Assembly (NCBI GenBank): GCA_029747015.1
Contig: JAKOGI010000056.1
Coordinates: 846,501-910,500 of the forward strand
From: Carnegiea gigantea
Taxonomy: Eukaryota > Streptophyta > Magnoliopsida > Caryophyllales > Cactaceae
DNA: 64,000 nucleotides
Reading direction: 5' to 3'
This document shows, piece after piece, positions 12,748-23,161 of this stretch. Under the pieces are notes generated by a model. It was not told the origin of the DNA. It was given only the letters and a program-made list of their open reading frames with translations, and ran no database searches. The translations under genes were made by a program, and so were the position numbers. Numbering within the stretch: position 1 is the first letter of the stretch; every line of letters begins with the position of its first letter.

Positions 12748-13444
12748 TGTAATCACAAAATTACAAGGATTGAATTTTTATATATTGATTTGAATGAATT
12801 GGGTATAATCTCTATGAATACAACAATCCTCTGATTCTTTCTTTTTTTCTGAATGAATTTTTTGACCTTTGAATCAAGGGAGTAAGGGCCTATTTATAGG
12901 AAAGTCTCTCCCTTGAAAGTCAAGATAGGCCTTTACTTGGATTTTGGGCTTTGACCTGAATTTTGGCCCTTTCAATAAGGCTTTACCCTGGACTGCTTTG
13001 ACTTTCATTTACTTTGATTTTGACTTTGATTTTGACTTTGACTTGGGAGTCTCCTGGGCTTGGACCGAGCATTGACTTGGAAGTCGCCTCGAGTTTTGAC
13101 CGGACGTTAACTTGAGGGTCGTTTTGACGTTTGACTTGTGAGTCGATGTAGGTCTTAACCTTTAACTTTGACCTTTGACTTTGATTTTTGACTTTGACTT
13201 TGACCGCGCCTTGATTTGGACGTCATTCGGGTTTTAGGTCGTGACTTGACTTTGTAGTCGTCTTGAGCCTCAATTTGGGCTTTGACTTGAATTTTTACTG
13301 AGTCTGGACTTGGAAGTCATTTGGACTTCATCTTGGACTTGACTTGTGAGTCTTTTGGCTTGATTAATTTAATTAAAAGGGTTGGCCCAATTAGCTAATT
13401 TAATTTAATTTTGGTACGGCAAGAGTAAATTTTTAGTGCATACA
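12748..13444 (-). repeat. 3' LTR of element 1
   Basis: 697 bp. It aligns along its length to 40608-41325. It contains strongly repetitive GACTTTGAC and GGGAGTC-type motifs, and ends in an AATTTAATTTAATTTTGG region then TACA. Confidence 0.8.
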
Positions 13445-15433
13445 AATTGCTCCTTCGAGATAAGGTCATGTACAACACTTCTTGTTTGAGCGTGACTGAC
13501 GTCTCGACCCTCTTTCTTGAAGCAGCTATGACCCGTTTCCTTCATAATCTTTACCCAACATTTGTTCATAACAAATGATTGAATAAAATTTCAACATGCT
13601 TTGTTAAAATTTTTTTTTTTTTAGAAGTTTGAACGAATAATTTCTTTTGATCAAAGAATTGAGAGAGCAAAAATTGGACCATGAAGTCCATCCTTTCTTC
13701 TGACTTTTAGATGTGGGCCTGGCCCCTTTTTTTTTCCTTCCCGCGCTGGCCTGGCCCGGTTCAGCCTGCCTTCACTTCTTCTTTTTTTTGTTTGCATGGA
13801 CTAGGCCCGTCCCATTTCCCTTTTCTTAAAATTTTCTTTCCTGGCGGGCTGGGCTCGGCTAGGCCTTTTTCTTCTCTTTTTTGTTCTTGTTTCCCGGTGT
13901 GGCCTGGGCCTGGGCTAGCCTCTTGCCTTTTTTGGCACAGGCCAGCTTGGTCTGTGTCATTTCATTTAAAATTCGCGTGAGTAACACGTGACCTGCCCAG
14001 CTTCTTTTCTTTTGCTCGCGAGCCTGGGCTAATTCTGCTTCCAATGTCCCCTTTTTTTTCCGCAGCCCAACCCAGCTAGCTTCATTAGTGCTTACGCCCC
14101 ACTTCTGTTCCTATTCCCCCTTCTTCTTCCTCTCTCTTCGACCAGCCAGCCAACGCCCTAAACCACCACCTTCTTCCTCTTCGTTATTCGCCGCTGCAAC
14201 CTGGCAACTCAAAACCCCGAAAACTTTGCCCCATCGCACAGCTAGCACCCAGGTCACCATTTTCGGCCCTTATCTTCTACCTCTTGGCTACCACAGCACG
14301 CAGCAATCTCGAAGCCTCCGGTGCTCTGCCCAGCCACCACTGTCTAGCCGCCCCCCTATCGCTGTTGTGCCCATTGCACCCATAAATCAGAAGCCTCATT
14401 TTCTTCCACAATAGAGCCGCCAGACCTTCCATTTGAGTGGTTGAGCGTTGGTGTTTACAAAAAGCCTCAACTTTCTTCCTTTGCAACAAACCAAGCTTCT
14501 TTCTCTTCCCAGAAAGCTCTACCCTTCATTTCATTGAAGCACACATGGGAACACGTGACCTCTGCCACTACTACTGTCCTCTTTCTTTTTTACACAGCTT
14601 AGTCCTTCGCAGTGGGTGTTTTCCTCAAAGGTTTAATCTTTGCACGTCATTTTTGACCCTTGTGGCCAAGTGAGGTATGAAATCCCTCACCTTTCCTCCT
14701 CTTTCTTTTTGTTGTATTTTGTACACCCTTTGCACGCCATTTTTTGCTGGTTTGAACAAACTTCATGTTCCCATCTTCCTTTCCATGAAAGATCAAGCCC
14801 ATCCTTTTTTTTTAATTTTGCTGTTAAGGTCCCCATTTTTTTGTTGACCCAGAATTTGGGCATAGAAGGCTTCGAGCTCAGATTCTGAGTTGGTGGGCTT
14901 TTTTTTTTTTTTTTTTTTTTTTAGCTGAAGAGGTTGCCTACTATTTCCATGGCTCCTAACGAAGAACAAAGGCAATGACCTTGCCCCCTTTTCTTCTATT
15001 TTTGGTGTGCTCATATGAAAGAATCAAGTTTTTGATACAAAATCTGGGCATGTGTGTGAAATGAAAAAAAGATGCTTAGCCTCTGTTTTTTTTTCATTCG
15101 ATTTCTCTGTGAAATGAGTTCTATTTCTTTGGGAAATAGAGGAGGACGAAAGCTTGGCCAAATTGTTTCTACTGTTTACATGTTGGTTCCTTTGTTGCTG
15201 TTTGGATCTTTCAAACTTTGGCCTTATCCTTTTCCCTTGAATATGAATGACAAGTCTCTCTCTCTCTCTCTTTTTTTTTTCCTTGTGGATTGAAAAGCTC
15301 TAATAAATCAAAATACCAAGCTTTCGGAGTAAAGCATTCTTTTTGTGCAGCTAAGTCTGTATAAATGAGGAATTTTTCATACTCATTGAGTCATAACCTG
15401 CTTTTAACTTCGCATTTTATTGACATTTGCAAT
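13445..15433 (-). other. Non-coding 3' interior of element 1
   Basis: No recognisable protein domain on either strand. A patch at 13710-14080 repeats GGCCTGGGC-like words; long T runs lie near 13608, 14900 and 15090, and there is a (CT)n tract near 15258. It continues directly into 36054 once element 2 is removed. Confidence 0.55.
15429..15433. repeat. Target-site duplication GCAAT (left) of element 2
   Basis: GCAAT directly precedes the LTR start at 15434 and is repeated exactly at 36049-36053 after the other LTR. This 5-bp duplication, typical of LTR-retrotransposon integration, proves that 15434-36048 entered as a unit. Confidence 0.85.
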
Positions 15434-15720
15434 TGTTAGGATAAATTTGAGTGTAAAATAGAATGCCGCAAGCGTACAGCATTTACTGTAGTACTTGAGG
15501 ATCGTTTTTTTAGGGACGATGGAAGAGATTTAGGTTACCATTAATCTTAAAGTAACATGAGTACGAAACTAATTAATATAATGATAATCTTATCACATGA
15601 TCCAAATTAAGAAAACCAAATATCTTGAAAGACATAAACAAAATAACCTAGCTTCAAATTACCCAAAGTCCTAATATTATCAAATGTAACATCAAAGCAT
15701 TTAACTAATCAAATTCTAAC

Positions 15721-17141
15721 TAGAGCTGGAAAAAGTTGACCCGACACGATTACCGACCTGAACCCGACACGAAATTAAGCGGGTTTGGGTAAAGATTTTT
15801 AACCCGTTTAATTAAATGGGTTGACACGTTTAACCCGTTTAATTAAACGGGTTAGGTTCAGGTCGAAATTTTTGACACGAAAATTAACCTATTTAACCCG
15901 TTTAATTAAACGGGTTAATAGGTCAACCCGTATAACCCGATAACTTGTTAACCCGTTTACCCGATTAATGGCCATGTTTTAAAATTTTTAATTTTTAATT
16001 TTTTTGTTGTAAATGAAATTTTAGGCAGAAGAGTCTAGGTTAGGGTTTCTTTGGGTAAATGAATCCTGGTATAAAAGCTCTCTACCTCTCTCAGTTTGAT
16101 GCTTCAAGCCTTCAATATTCTCTCTCATCTAAAGACACTCAGACGACAGGCGGTTAGGCCTCACCCTCACAGGCCACAGCCTCACTGCCTCGGCCTCACG
16201 GCCCTCACCCTCACTGGCTCACTCCCGCAGTCCCTCTCACCGACTCCCTCACACTCGCACAGTCACGCACACGCAGCCACGGCCAGTCACGCTCTCACGG
16301 TCTCACCTCAAGGGCTCAATCACCACTCTTCTTCTCTATTTTTCCGGCGACGACATAGCAACTCACTGCCTCAGGCCCTGAACGCCTCACCCACAACTCT
16401 CCGGCAACATTTCCGGCGAGGTAAGACATTCATACAGTGCGCTGTTTTTCTTCATTCCAACCATGTCATTCGATCTCTAGCACCCTCCCCCTCAAAAACC
16501 TAATATGTTTCAGACTTTCAGTTATGCTTTTTGATCTTCATTAACTGTGGATCTGCTGTGGTGCTTTTGATTCTCAAGCGATTTGCCCTCAATTTTTTTG
16601 GGTTCGACTGTTCGAGCTTTAAATTCTTGTATCTGCTGTCTGCATAGGTTTTTTTTCTCTGTTGTTTGGAGACTTTGGAGTAGCCTCTCCTTGATTTTGG
16701 AAAATAATGAACAATTTGGTTTATTTCAAAAAGAAAGTAAGACAATTGACTAAAAATATTCCAACCATGTAATATTTGATGCCTGGATTTGGGAGCTTTA
16801 TGTTTATGAACTTATTTTGCATATGTTTTTAGGATCGAATTGGGTAAATAGGTTAATTTGTGGCTAGCTATAGTTAAACGGGTTAATTTGTGGCTAGCTA
16901 TAGTTAAACGGGTTAATTGGGTAAAACAGGTAAACGGGTAACCCAATTCTGACCTGTTTACTTAAACGGATAAACAGGTCAGAATCAAGTTGACCTGTTT
17001 AATTTTTAAACAGGTGCAGGTTGGAAGTTTTAACCCGTTTAAATAAACAGGTCGGGTTCAGGTTGGGGGGTGTTCAACCCGTTTAAGTTCAACCCGAACA
17101 CGAACCCGACCCGACCTGACCTGACCTGTTTGCCAGCTCTA
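15721..17141. mobile_element. Non-autonomous hAT transposon
   Basis: It starts TAGAGCTGG and ends CCAGCTCTA, matching the hAT end consensus YARNG. An exact 8-bp duplication ATTCTAAC flanks it (15713-15720 and 17142-17149), and LTR-B carries the uninterrupted site. Sub-terminal regions are crowded with AACCCGTTTAA / TTAAACGGGTT words in both orientations. The middle (about 16030-16520) is different: a TATA-like TATAAAAG near 16070 followed by a C-rich stretch. I see no transposase, so it looks like an internally deleted derivative that kept its promoter region, or a captured host fragment. Confidence 0.85.
16848..16912 (+). repeat. Short tandem duplication inside the hAT element
   Basis: A segment of about 30 bp beginning GGGTTAATTTGTGGCTAGC occurs twice back to back. 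It is likely part of the sub-terminal repeat array. Confidence 0.6.
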
Positions 17142-17660
17142 ATTCTAACTCATCATACCTCTACACAAATTACAATGGTTAAAATAAAAAAAAAAAAGAG
17201 CAATCAAGATGCCAAGACTAACAACTAACAACTAGAATAAGGAACACTTAAAGCAGTACACACCAAAGCTAATCAAAAGAACCAAAGTCAATTGGAAGAA
17301 CAGAATGAAGAAGACAGGGAGTGAAGGAGGCATAGACTACCTTGCATCACTACAAAACCAATACTTGAGCCACCAAAAAAAAAAAAAAAAAAAATCCAGC
17401 CAAATCAAGAGAACATACAAGCCAGGAGCAATTCATATTCGAAATCGAAGCTCGTAAGTTTCCTATCCAGAATTAGTAATTCCAATTAACTCAACTAAAT
17501 TAGAACTTAATCAAATCAACCAAACTAATCAGAAACTGAAGATTGAGCAACAATGGAGAGGGATTCAAAATCGAAAACAGAAGAAACAGAACAACGGAAG
17601 GTTCGAATTCGACCATCCATGGCCCAGAGAGCTTCAAAACTTACCAACAATGGTGGAAGC

Positions 17661-17790
17661 TAGAGCTGCTAAATAGGTCACTTGTTTGCGTAAATAGGTC
17701 ATTCTTGACAAAATAGGCTTTTGTTTTATTTATTAAGTTTACAAATTTGCCCTTTGTTCTTTTGCCAATTATTTTGAGGTGTTATTTCTA
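17661..17790 (+). mobile_element. hAT-like terminal fragment next to the pararetrovirus block
   Basis: The first bases after the LTR-A break, TAGAGCTGCTAAATAGGTCA, closely resemble the right end of the neighbouring hAT element (TAGAGCTGGCAAACAGGTCA). Further AAATAGGTCA-like words follow. No opposite end or 8-bp duplication remains. It may be a second, truncated hAT copy into which viral DNA integrated. Confidence 0.45.
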
Positions 17791-17791
17791 C

Positions 17792-18151
17792 TTATTCTTC
17801 GTTATCAATGTAGTATGTTATTTGAGAATTATTAATATTCATATTTGGTTGATACCATACAGTATATTCAAAAGTTTTTTCTAACAGAGCAATATTATCT
17901 TTTAATAAATTTATTGTTATAGGATGAACTCGTTCGGGTATGATTGATAAATAGTTTAATCTATTTTTATAGTGATTTAGCAAGTTTTGTCTAATACTTC
18001 TCGGAGTTAAATCAAAAGATCTTAAATAGTTCCATGCTTTTTCTTGCGTATAGTGTTTTAGTTCAGGTAAATTAAAGCTTTGTCCAGCTACATAGTTTCC
18101 TTCTCTGTCTATCTTAGAATTTGATTATAATTTGTTTTTAAATAAGTCCAT
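17792..18151 (-). pseudogene. Pararetrovirus leader-proximal ORF (119 codons, one stop)
   Basis: The first ORF after the primer-binding site. Its ATG is at 18151, an in-frame stop interrupts it at codon 9, and the rest is open to 17792. It is polar, with several Asn/Tyr/Leu-rich helices. I do not recognise a family; the call as viral rests on position within the permuted genome. The open part after the stop suggests recent decay. Confidence 0.5.
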
Positions 18152-18190
18152 TGTTTCAGCGTAAAGCTATTGTTTTTCTTACTTTGTTCA

Positions 18191-18210
18191 AGGTCTAGGC
18201 TCTGATACCA
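18191..18210 (-). promoter_or_regulatory. Initiator Met-tRNA primer-binding site
   Basis: On the minus strand TGGTATCAGAGCCTAGACC is complementary to the 3' end of plant initiator tRNA-Met for the first 12 bases. This is the minus-strand primer site of plant pararetroviruses. It lies about 40 bases upstream of the leader-proximal ORF. Confidence 0.85.
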
Positions 18211-18767
18211 TTTTATAAAGAGGCCGAGTGGTTTTTATGGGAAAAGCAGTAAAATCATAGGTTGGATTAATTAGGTGATTCACACAAAGAGATCTTATCA
18301 AGTTTTAACAACGGTACTCGAATACTAAATTATCAAATGAAACTTTAAACTTAATATCATATAATTCTATTAAAACAAAATTGTATCAAAAAAATTATAC
18401 CTTCAAGAGTTAGATCTGTCTTACTCCTTCGCGCTCGTCTTACTCCACCTTGATGTGAGACTTACCTACTCATTCCGACCTTCTCCTTCTCCTTGATAGT
18501 ACTTTCTCTTTGATCAAAGTTGTAATAACAGAATTATAGACACAAAGTTTTGAGAAAAGATTTCTCTTTTATTTCATTAATAATTATTCTCCTTTCCCTA
18601 AAGGGAGGAAATCAGAACATTTTTTGAGAGATATATTATAGAGGAAAATTGTTTCTTCCAAATGCCGCCCCCTCTAATGAAATCGGCTAACTTATTTATC
18701 GAGAAAGGGGGTGCGCTATGACATATGCGCTTACATCATAGGAAATCTCAAACGATAAGATTGTCAT
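18211..18767 (-). promoter_or_regulatory. Pararetrovirus intergenic region: pregenomic RNA promoter and poly(A) signal
   Basis: Non-coding between the distal ORF and the primer site. A TATA-like TATAATATAT (minus strand, about 18631-18640) is followed downstream by AATAAA (complement at 18568-18573). The TATA-then-poly(A) order within about 70 bases is what a terminally redundant pregenomic RNA needs. The exact start site is not visible. Confidence 0.55.
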
Positions 18768-20015
18768 CTAAGAGATAAGGTTTACAGATAAAGTTTTCAC
18801 TATTCTTGATAAGGCTGCTAAATGTTCATTGTCTTCTTGTGTCGGTAGGGATAAGAGTGGATAAAGTTGTGGCCCCGTGTGTCTCACATGATGACTAGGT
18901 GAGAATCTGCTTTTGTACCTTGTCTTGTTCCACTTTATAAAGTTCAGCAAATTTGTGCGTACAACTGGACTGCCTAAAAATTTCTTGGGCTCCAGTGCAT
19001 AGCTAAAGTCAAAAAGTTGTTCATCGACTGAGATGTTTTCAGCTCCTTCAGTAATGACTAGAATTAAATTTTTGTCAGAATAAAGAGTTCTGGCTCCTTT
19101 ATTCATTAGCCGCTCGCTTTGGCATTTGATTGCAAGAGCACCTGTTGATCGTTTATAATTAATCCATCCTTTGTCAAAATGAGGAGTCTTATAGTGTTTG
19201 TTTTTCTCTGCTGCAATGGTGGGGAGGTTTATAGTTGTTCCAGCTCTGGTAACATGGGTGATTTCAACTAAATGAATGGAAGAGTAAATGATGTCCTCAT
19301 CCTTTTCAGGAGAGATGGTAAAAATACGAAGACAAATATATTCTTGTTGATCGAATTGCTTAATAGCATGTTTAAAATTGGTTGGAAAATGTTGTACTTC
19401 AATAAGATTGAGGTTTGGATATAGATAATTTAAATATCCATACTTAAAGAGTTCAAAAATGATATCGGGGTTGGCTTTAATGAAAGCAAGGATTCTGGAA
19501 AAAAGTGAATTTCTGGGGTTGTAGTAGAGTTCAGGTATGCTAGAGATCTTTTGGTAGGCAAGCACTGTTACTTCATAATAGTTCTTGTAAAAAGAGTCCG
19601 ATAGATCAAGAGTTCGAATGCCAGTATTTTGAATAACTGGTCTTGAAGCTAATAACTTAGCTTTTAGTTGTTGCTTATCTTTCTCTTCTTCAGAGAGGGG
19701 GTTTGAAGCATTTCCCTGATTTGGTCAAAATGATAGTTCAGAGAGTTCAGAGCGGACTTTCATCAAATCCACCTTTGAAGAGTTCAAAGAGTTCGACTTG
19801 AGCTGTTCAATAGTTCGATGGAAATATATTATTAGCTCTCGAACTTTTCCAAGATCAGCGCTGAGATCAACAACAATTTGTTCAATAACTTCAATTTTCT
19901 CATTAACAGCTTCACAGTATTCATTAACGTTTATAACAATGTCTTCAAAGTTCTGGATTAGCTGGGTGCTATCCACTTGTTCCATTGGTGCTTTGTCTTT
20001 GTTCATTGAACTCAT
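18768..20015 (-). pseudogene. Pararetrovirus distal ORF (transactivator position), one in-frame stop
   Basis: The ATG at 20015 overlaps the end of the polymerase ORF by 47 bases. The frame runs 96 codons, meets TGA at 19725-19727, then continues open in the same frame to 18768, about 415 codons in all. The first part is a heptad-like coiled coil (residues about 15-85). The second part is a mixed globular region with no motif I can name with certainty. In cavemo/solendoviruses this slot holds the translational transactivator/inclusion-body protein. Assignment is by position. Confidence 0.6.
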
Positions 20016-21879
20016 GTTCTCTTGTTAAATAGTCTATAATAAAATTGTTCTTCCCTGCAACATGCTCATATACAGCATTAAATTGGGATAAAAATAGCTG
20101 CCATCGATGTAATTTATGCATGTGAGGTCCATTGTCTAAAGCTTGTTTTACGAAAGTAGTTACTGCTTGATTGTCTGTTAATACTTTAAATGGTTTAGGG
20201 AGCAAAAAGAGTCTCCATTTAGTAATTCCTCTAATAACTGCTAAGAGTTCCTTTTCCATAGTATTATAATTTTTTTCTCGTTCAAAAAAAGTTCCACTAT
20301 GATAACCACAAATTTCATTTAAATCTGTCTTCAAAACTACTGCCCATGTTTTGTCAGAGGCGTCTGTTTGAAGAATTAAGTTGTTTTCAGGTTCAGGGAG
20401 TCTAAGACTGGGAAGTTGTTGACATTCTTCTTTTAGTTTCTTCACAATTTTAGTATGTTTTTCTGTCCAACCAAGAGTATTATTTTTTCTGAGTAGACTT
20501 TGCAAATCTTTTTTCTTTTTTGCTAAGTCTGGGATATAAGAACTAGCATAGTTTAATAGTCCTAAGAAACCTTGAATTTGTTTCTTTGTTCTCAGTTGGT
20601 CTGGATACTCCGTTATTTTTCTAGAGATATGAGGTTGTAAGCTGATTCTGTTTGTGCCAACTTCAAATCCTAATAATTCCATTTTCTTTTTTTCAATTAC
20701 AGCTTTTTTCTCACTTAGGCAAATGCCTTCTTTGATAGCTGTTTCCAGAAATGTGTTAAGATGTGCTCGATGTTCTTCAAGAGTGTCTGAACTTATTAAA
20801 ATATCATTTACATAGACAACAAAAAAACTGTGAAGGTGTTTAAAGGCATCGTCCATTCTTCTTTGAAAAATTCTTGGTGTATTTTTTAGTCCAAAAGGCA
20901 TAACAATCCATTCATAAAAACCTTGAGGTGTACTAAAATCTATATATTTAATACTTATTTCTTCCATTTTAATTTGCCAAAAGCCAGATTTGCAATCAAA
21001 TTTTGAGAAGAATTTTCTGTTTTTTACAAGGTTAATTAATACTTTTTTGTTGGGTAAGAAATAGTTATCTGTTTTTGTAAACTGATTTAGGTTTTTATAG
21101 TTAATAACTATTCTAGCCTTTCCTCTTCTTCTTTCTGCTTCGTTAACTACCATAAAGGCTGGGGAAGAGTATGCTCCGTTGGATGGTCTAATGAGTCCTT
21201 TTTCAAGTAGTTCTTTTATTTGTATCGAAAATTCCTTGATATCATCTTCTGAGTATAGCATTGGTTTTTCTTTGATATAAACTTCTTGAGTTAATTCTAT
21301 TTTAGCTCGAGGATGTTCAGGTCTCCAAAATTGTAATAGATTTTCGGAACAAATTCGTTTGAGTTGTGCTAAAAGGTCATCTTTCTTGATTATGTGAACT
21401 GTAAAAATAGGTTTCTGTGTTTGGATTTGAAGTGCAATTCGTTTATAACCATGTCCACCATGCTTCGCGCGTACTCTGTAGGGGTGTTTTAGAATGGGAA
21501 TTTTCAAAGTGTGACCACATTTGGTAGTGAAATAAACAGTATAAGGAGTCTGTGTGAACTTCGCAAACTGTTTTAAGAAGTCATTTCCTAATAAAACATC
21601 ATAACCAGAATTATACTGGAGTACTGTGGGTATAGTAAGAATTTTGTTGCCTAAACTAATGGAAACATTGTTCTTAACCAAATCTAAATAGGTGGGAATA
21701 GGATGCACGCCTTTGATTCGAATTTTACGATCATTTGGGAGTTTATCCCATTTTGAAAGTAAAAAGTCTTAAAAGAAAGTTACTTTTGATCCTGTATCAA
21801 TTAAAGCAGTGGTAGTGATATCTAATTCCTTGACTGTTACATCTATATATGTGAAAATAGGTATTTCAAGTTGCTTCAT
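19969..21879 (-). pseudogene. Pararetrovirus polymerase ORF: aspartic protease, reverse transcriptase, RNase H
   Basis: The ATG at 21879 overlaps the stop of the movement-protein ORF (ATGA). The frame has one stop at codon 37 (TAA, complement 21769-21771) and is otherwise open for about 636 codons. The protease core has DTG then LLGNDFL. RT motifs include FSKFDCKSGFWQI and MPFGLKNTP. The catalytic box reads YVND instead of YVDD: the Asn codon at 20806-20808 replaces the first catalytic Asp, which should abolish polymerase activity. RNase H keeps its acidic residues (TDASD, the Glu in MEKELLA, LTDNQ, and a C-terminal Asp). So the copy is dead at two points while most of the frame survives. Confidence 0.88.
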
Positions 21880-23161
21880 ATTCGTTCAAGAATAATGGTA
21901 GTGTACGGATTTACAAGAGTTATATGAGTAGGACCAATTTCATAATTTGTATATTAGTCAAGGAAATTCATTCCTAAGAGTATATGATAAAAGTCATTCT
22001 TGATTGAGTGATCAATATAGCAATCAAATTCTAATAAAGTGGAATTAGGAGTTTTCATCATTATTCTAGAGATTTGATTTAGAGTTGCTCTCTGACCATT
22101 ATAGGTAACAAAGTTATATTCTGATGCTGTTGAGACTGATATGGGTAAAGGTATGGAATAGCTTTGAGATGCTCCAGTATCTATCAAGATTTTATTAGAG
22201 ATCCAAGTTTGTCCATTAAAATAGTCCAATTTTACTTTGTAGGTACTACTTTGAGTATTTGTTAGAAAAGGAGGTTTTGATCTAGGGATTGTACTATAGC
22301 TTCGTTTTAGAATGGGTTGATTAGCTATTTGTATTCCTTTTTCAGTATAAGAGAGTCTCGGTGCTTGGTAGCTAGTTGATGCTTCATCTTCTTCAACTAA
22401 TTGAAAGTCTGTTAATGCAGGTATTTTAGCTTTTTGCATAGGAGGAGAGATAATGGTGCTAATGGTTGAAAAGATTGGATCGACAGTTATTTTTCCTGTT
22501 TGTTTTACATCTTTGATAGGAAAGTTAGTATTGGAAAAAATGTATAAACCTCTATAATAAAAGGATAATGCATCATTTCCTCGTTGTAATTCGATATCTG
22601 TTAAAAGTTTAAATTGCAAATTTATAGTGTCTTCTATATTTTTACTTTGCAGAGTTACCGAATAATTCGGGTAGCATTAAAAATTAATTTTTTGTAAATT
22701 AGATTTCCTTGTAGTGTTCCTAGATGACTGTTCTGAATATTCTGAAATCTTTGATCATGTAGAGATAGAATTATAGGTGAGTCGATACCTTCTTTGAAAC
22801 AGGAATTTACAGCAATTTGTATTCCTTGTAAATGGACATACTTAATTAATTTTCTATCCTTAGAGGGAATTTATTCTAGAAATTTATCGATTATTTCTTA
22901 AGTCATTAATCATAATCGAATATTTCCTTGTAAATGTTGAATTTTGACTCGTTGTTCTGTAGTATAAAGCTTAAAGTATCTTATTAATTTTCGTGTTAGA
23001 AAATCATCCAGTTTTTTCATAAAATTACGAGGGTCCTTTTAAGATAAATCAGTTGCTATAATCATTTCATAAAGTTTTTGGTTGAAAGTTATTATTCCGG
23101 TATAATTTTCATTATTTTCTTGTTCTTGTTGTTGTATAATTTCTGTATCTTCAGTACTCAT
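21876..23161 (-). pseudogene. Pararetrovirus movement protein ORF with C-terminal retropepsin-like domain
   Basis: The ATG at 23161 lies 11 bases inside the coat-protein ORF. The N-terminal two thirds match the 30K-type movement protein of caulimovirids (compare the better preserved plus copy at 27569). In this copy stops occur between about 22860 and 23060, a one-base frameshift lies near 22676, and a stop lies at 21954-21956. The open part, 21954-22619, ends with a region containing ILIDTGAS (about 22170-22195) and HILLGMNFLD (about 21957-21986). These are the two hallmarks of a retropepsin fold. The polymerase ORF that follows has its own DTG...LLGNDFL domain, so this is a second protease-like unit. 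Confidence 0.8.

Noticed and set aside
13710..14414. C-rich frames (about 89-108 codons) on the plus strand
   Set aside because: Low complexity, no domain, and they lie in the antisense, non-coding interior of element 1.
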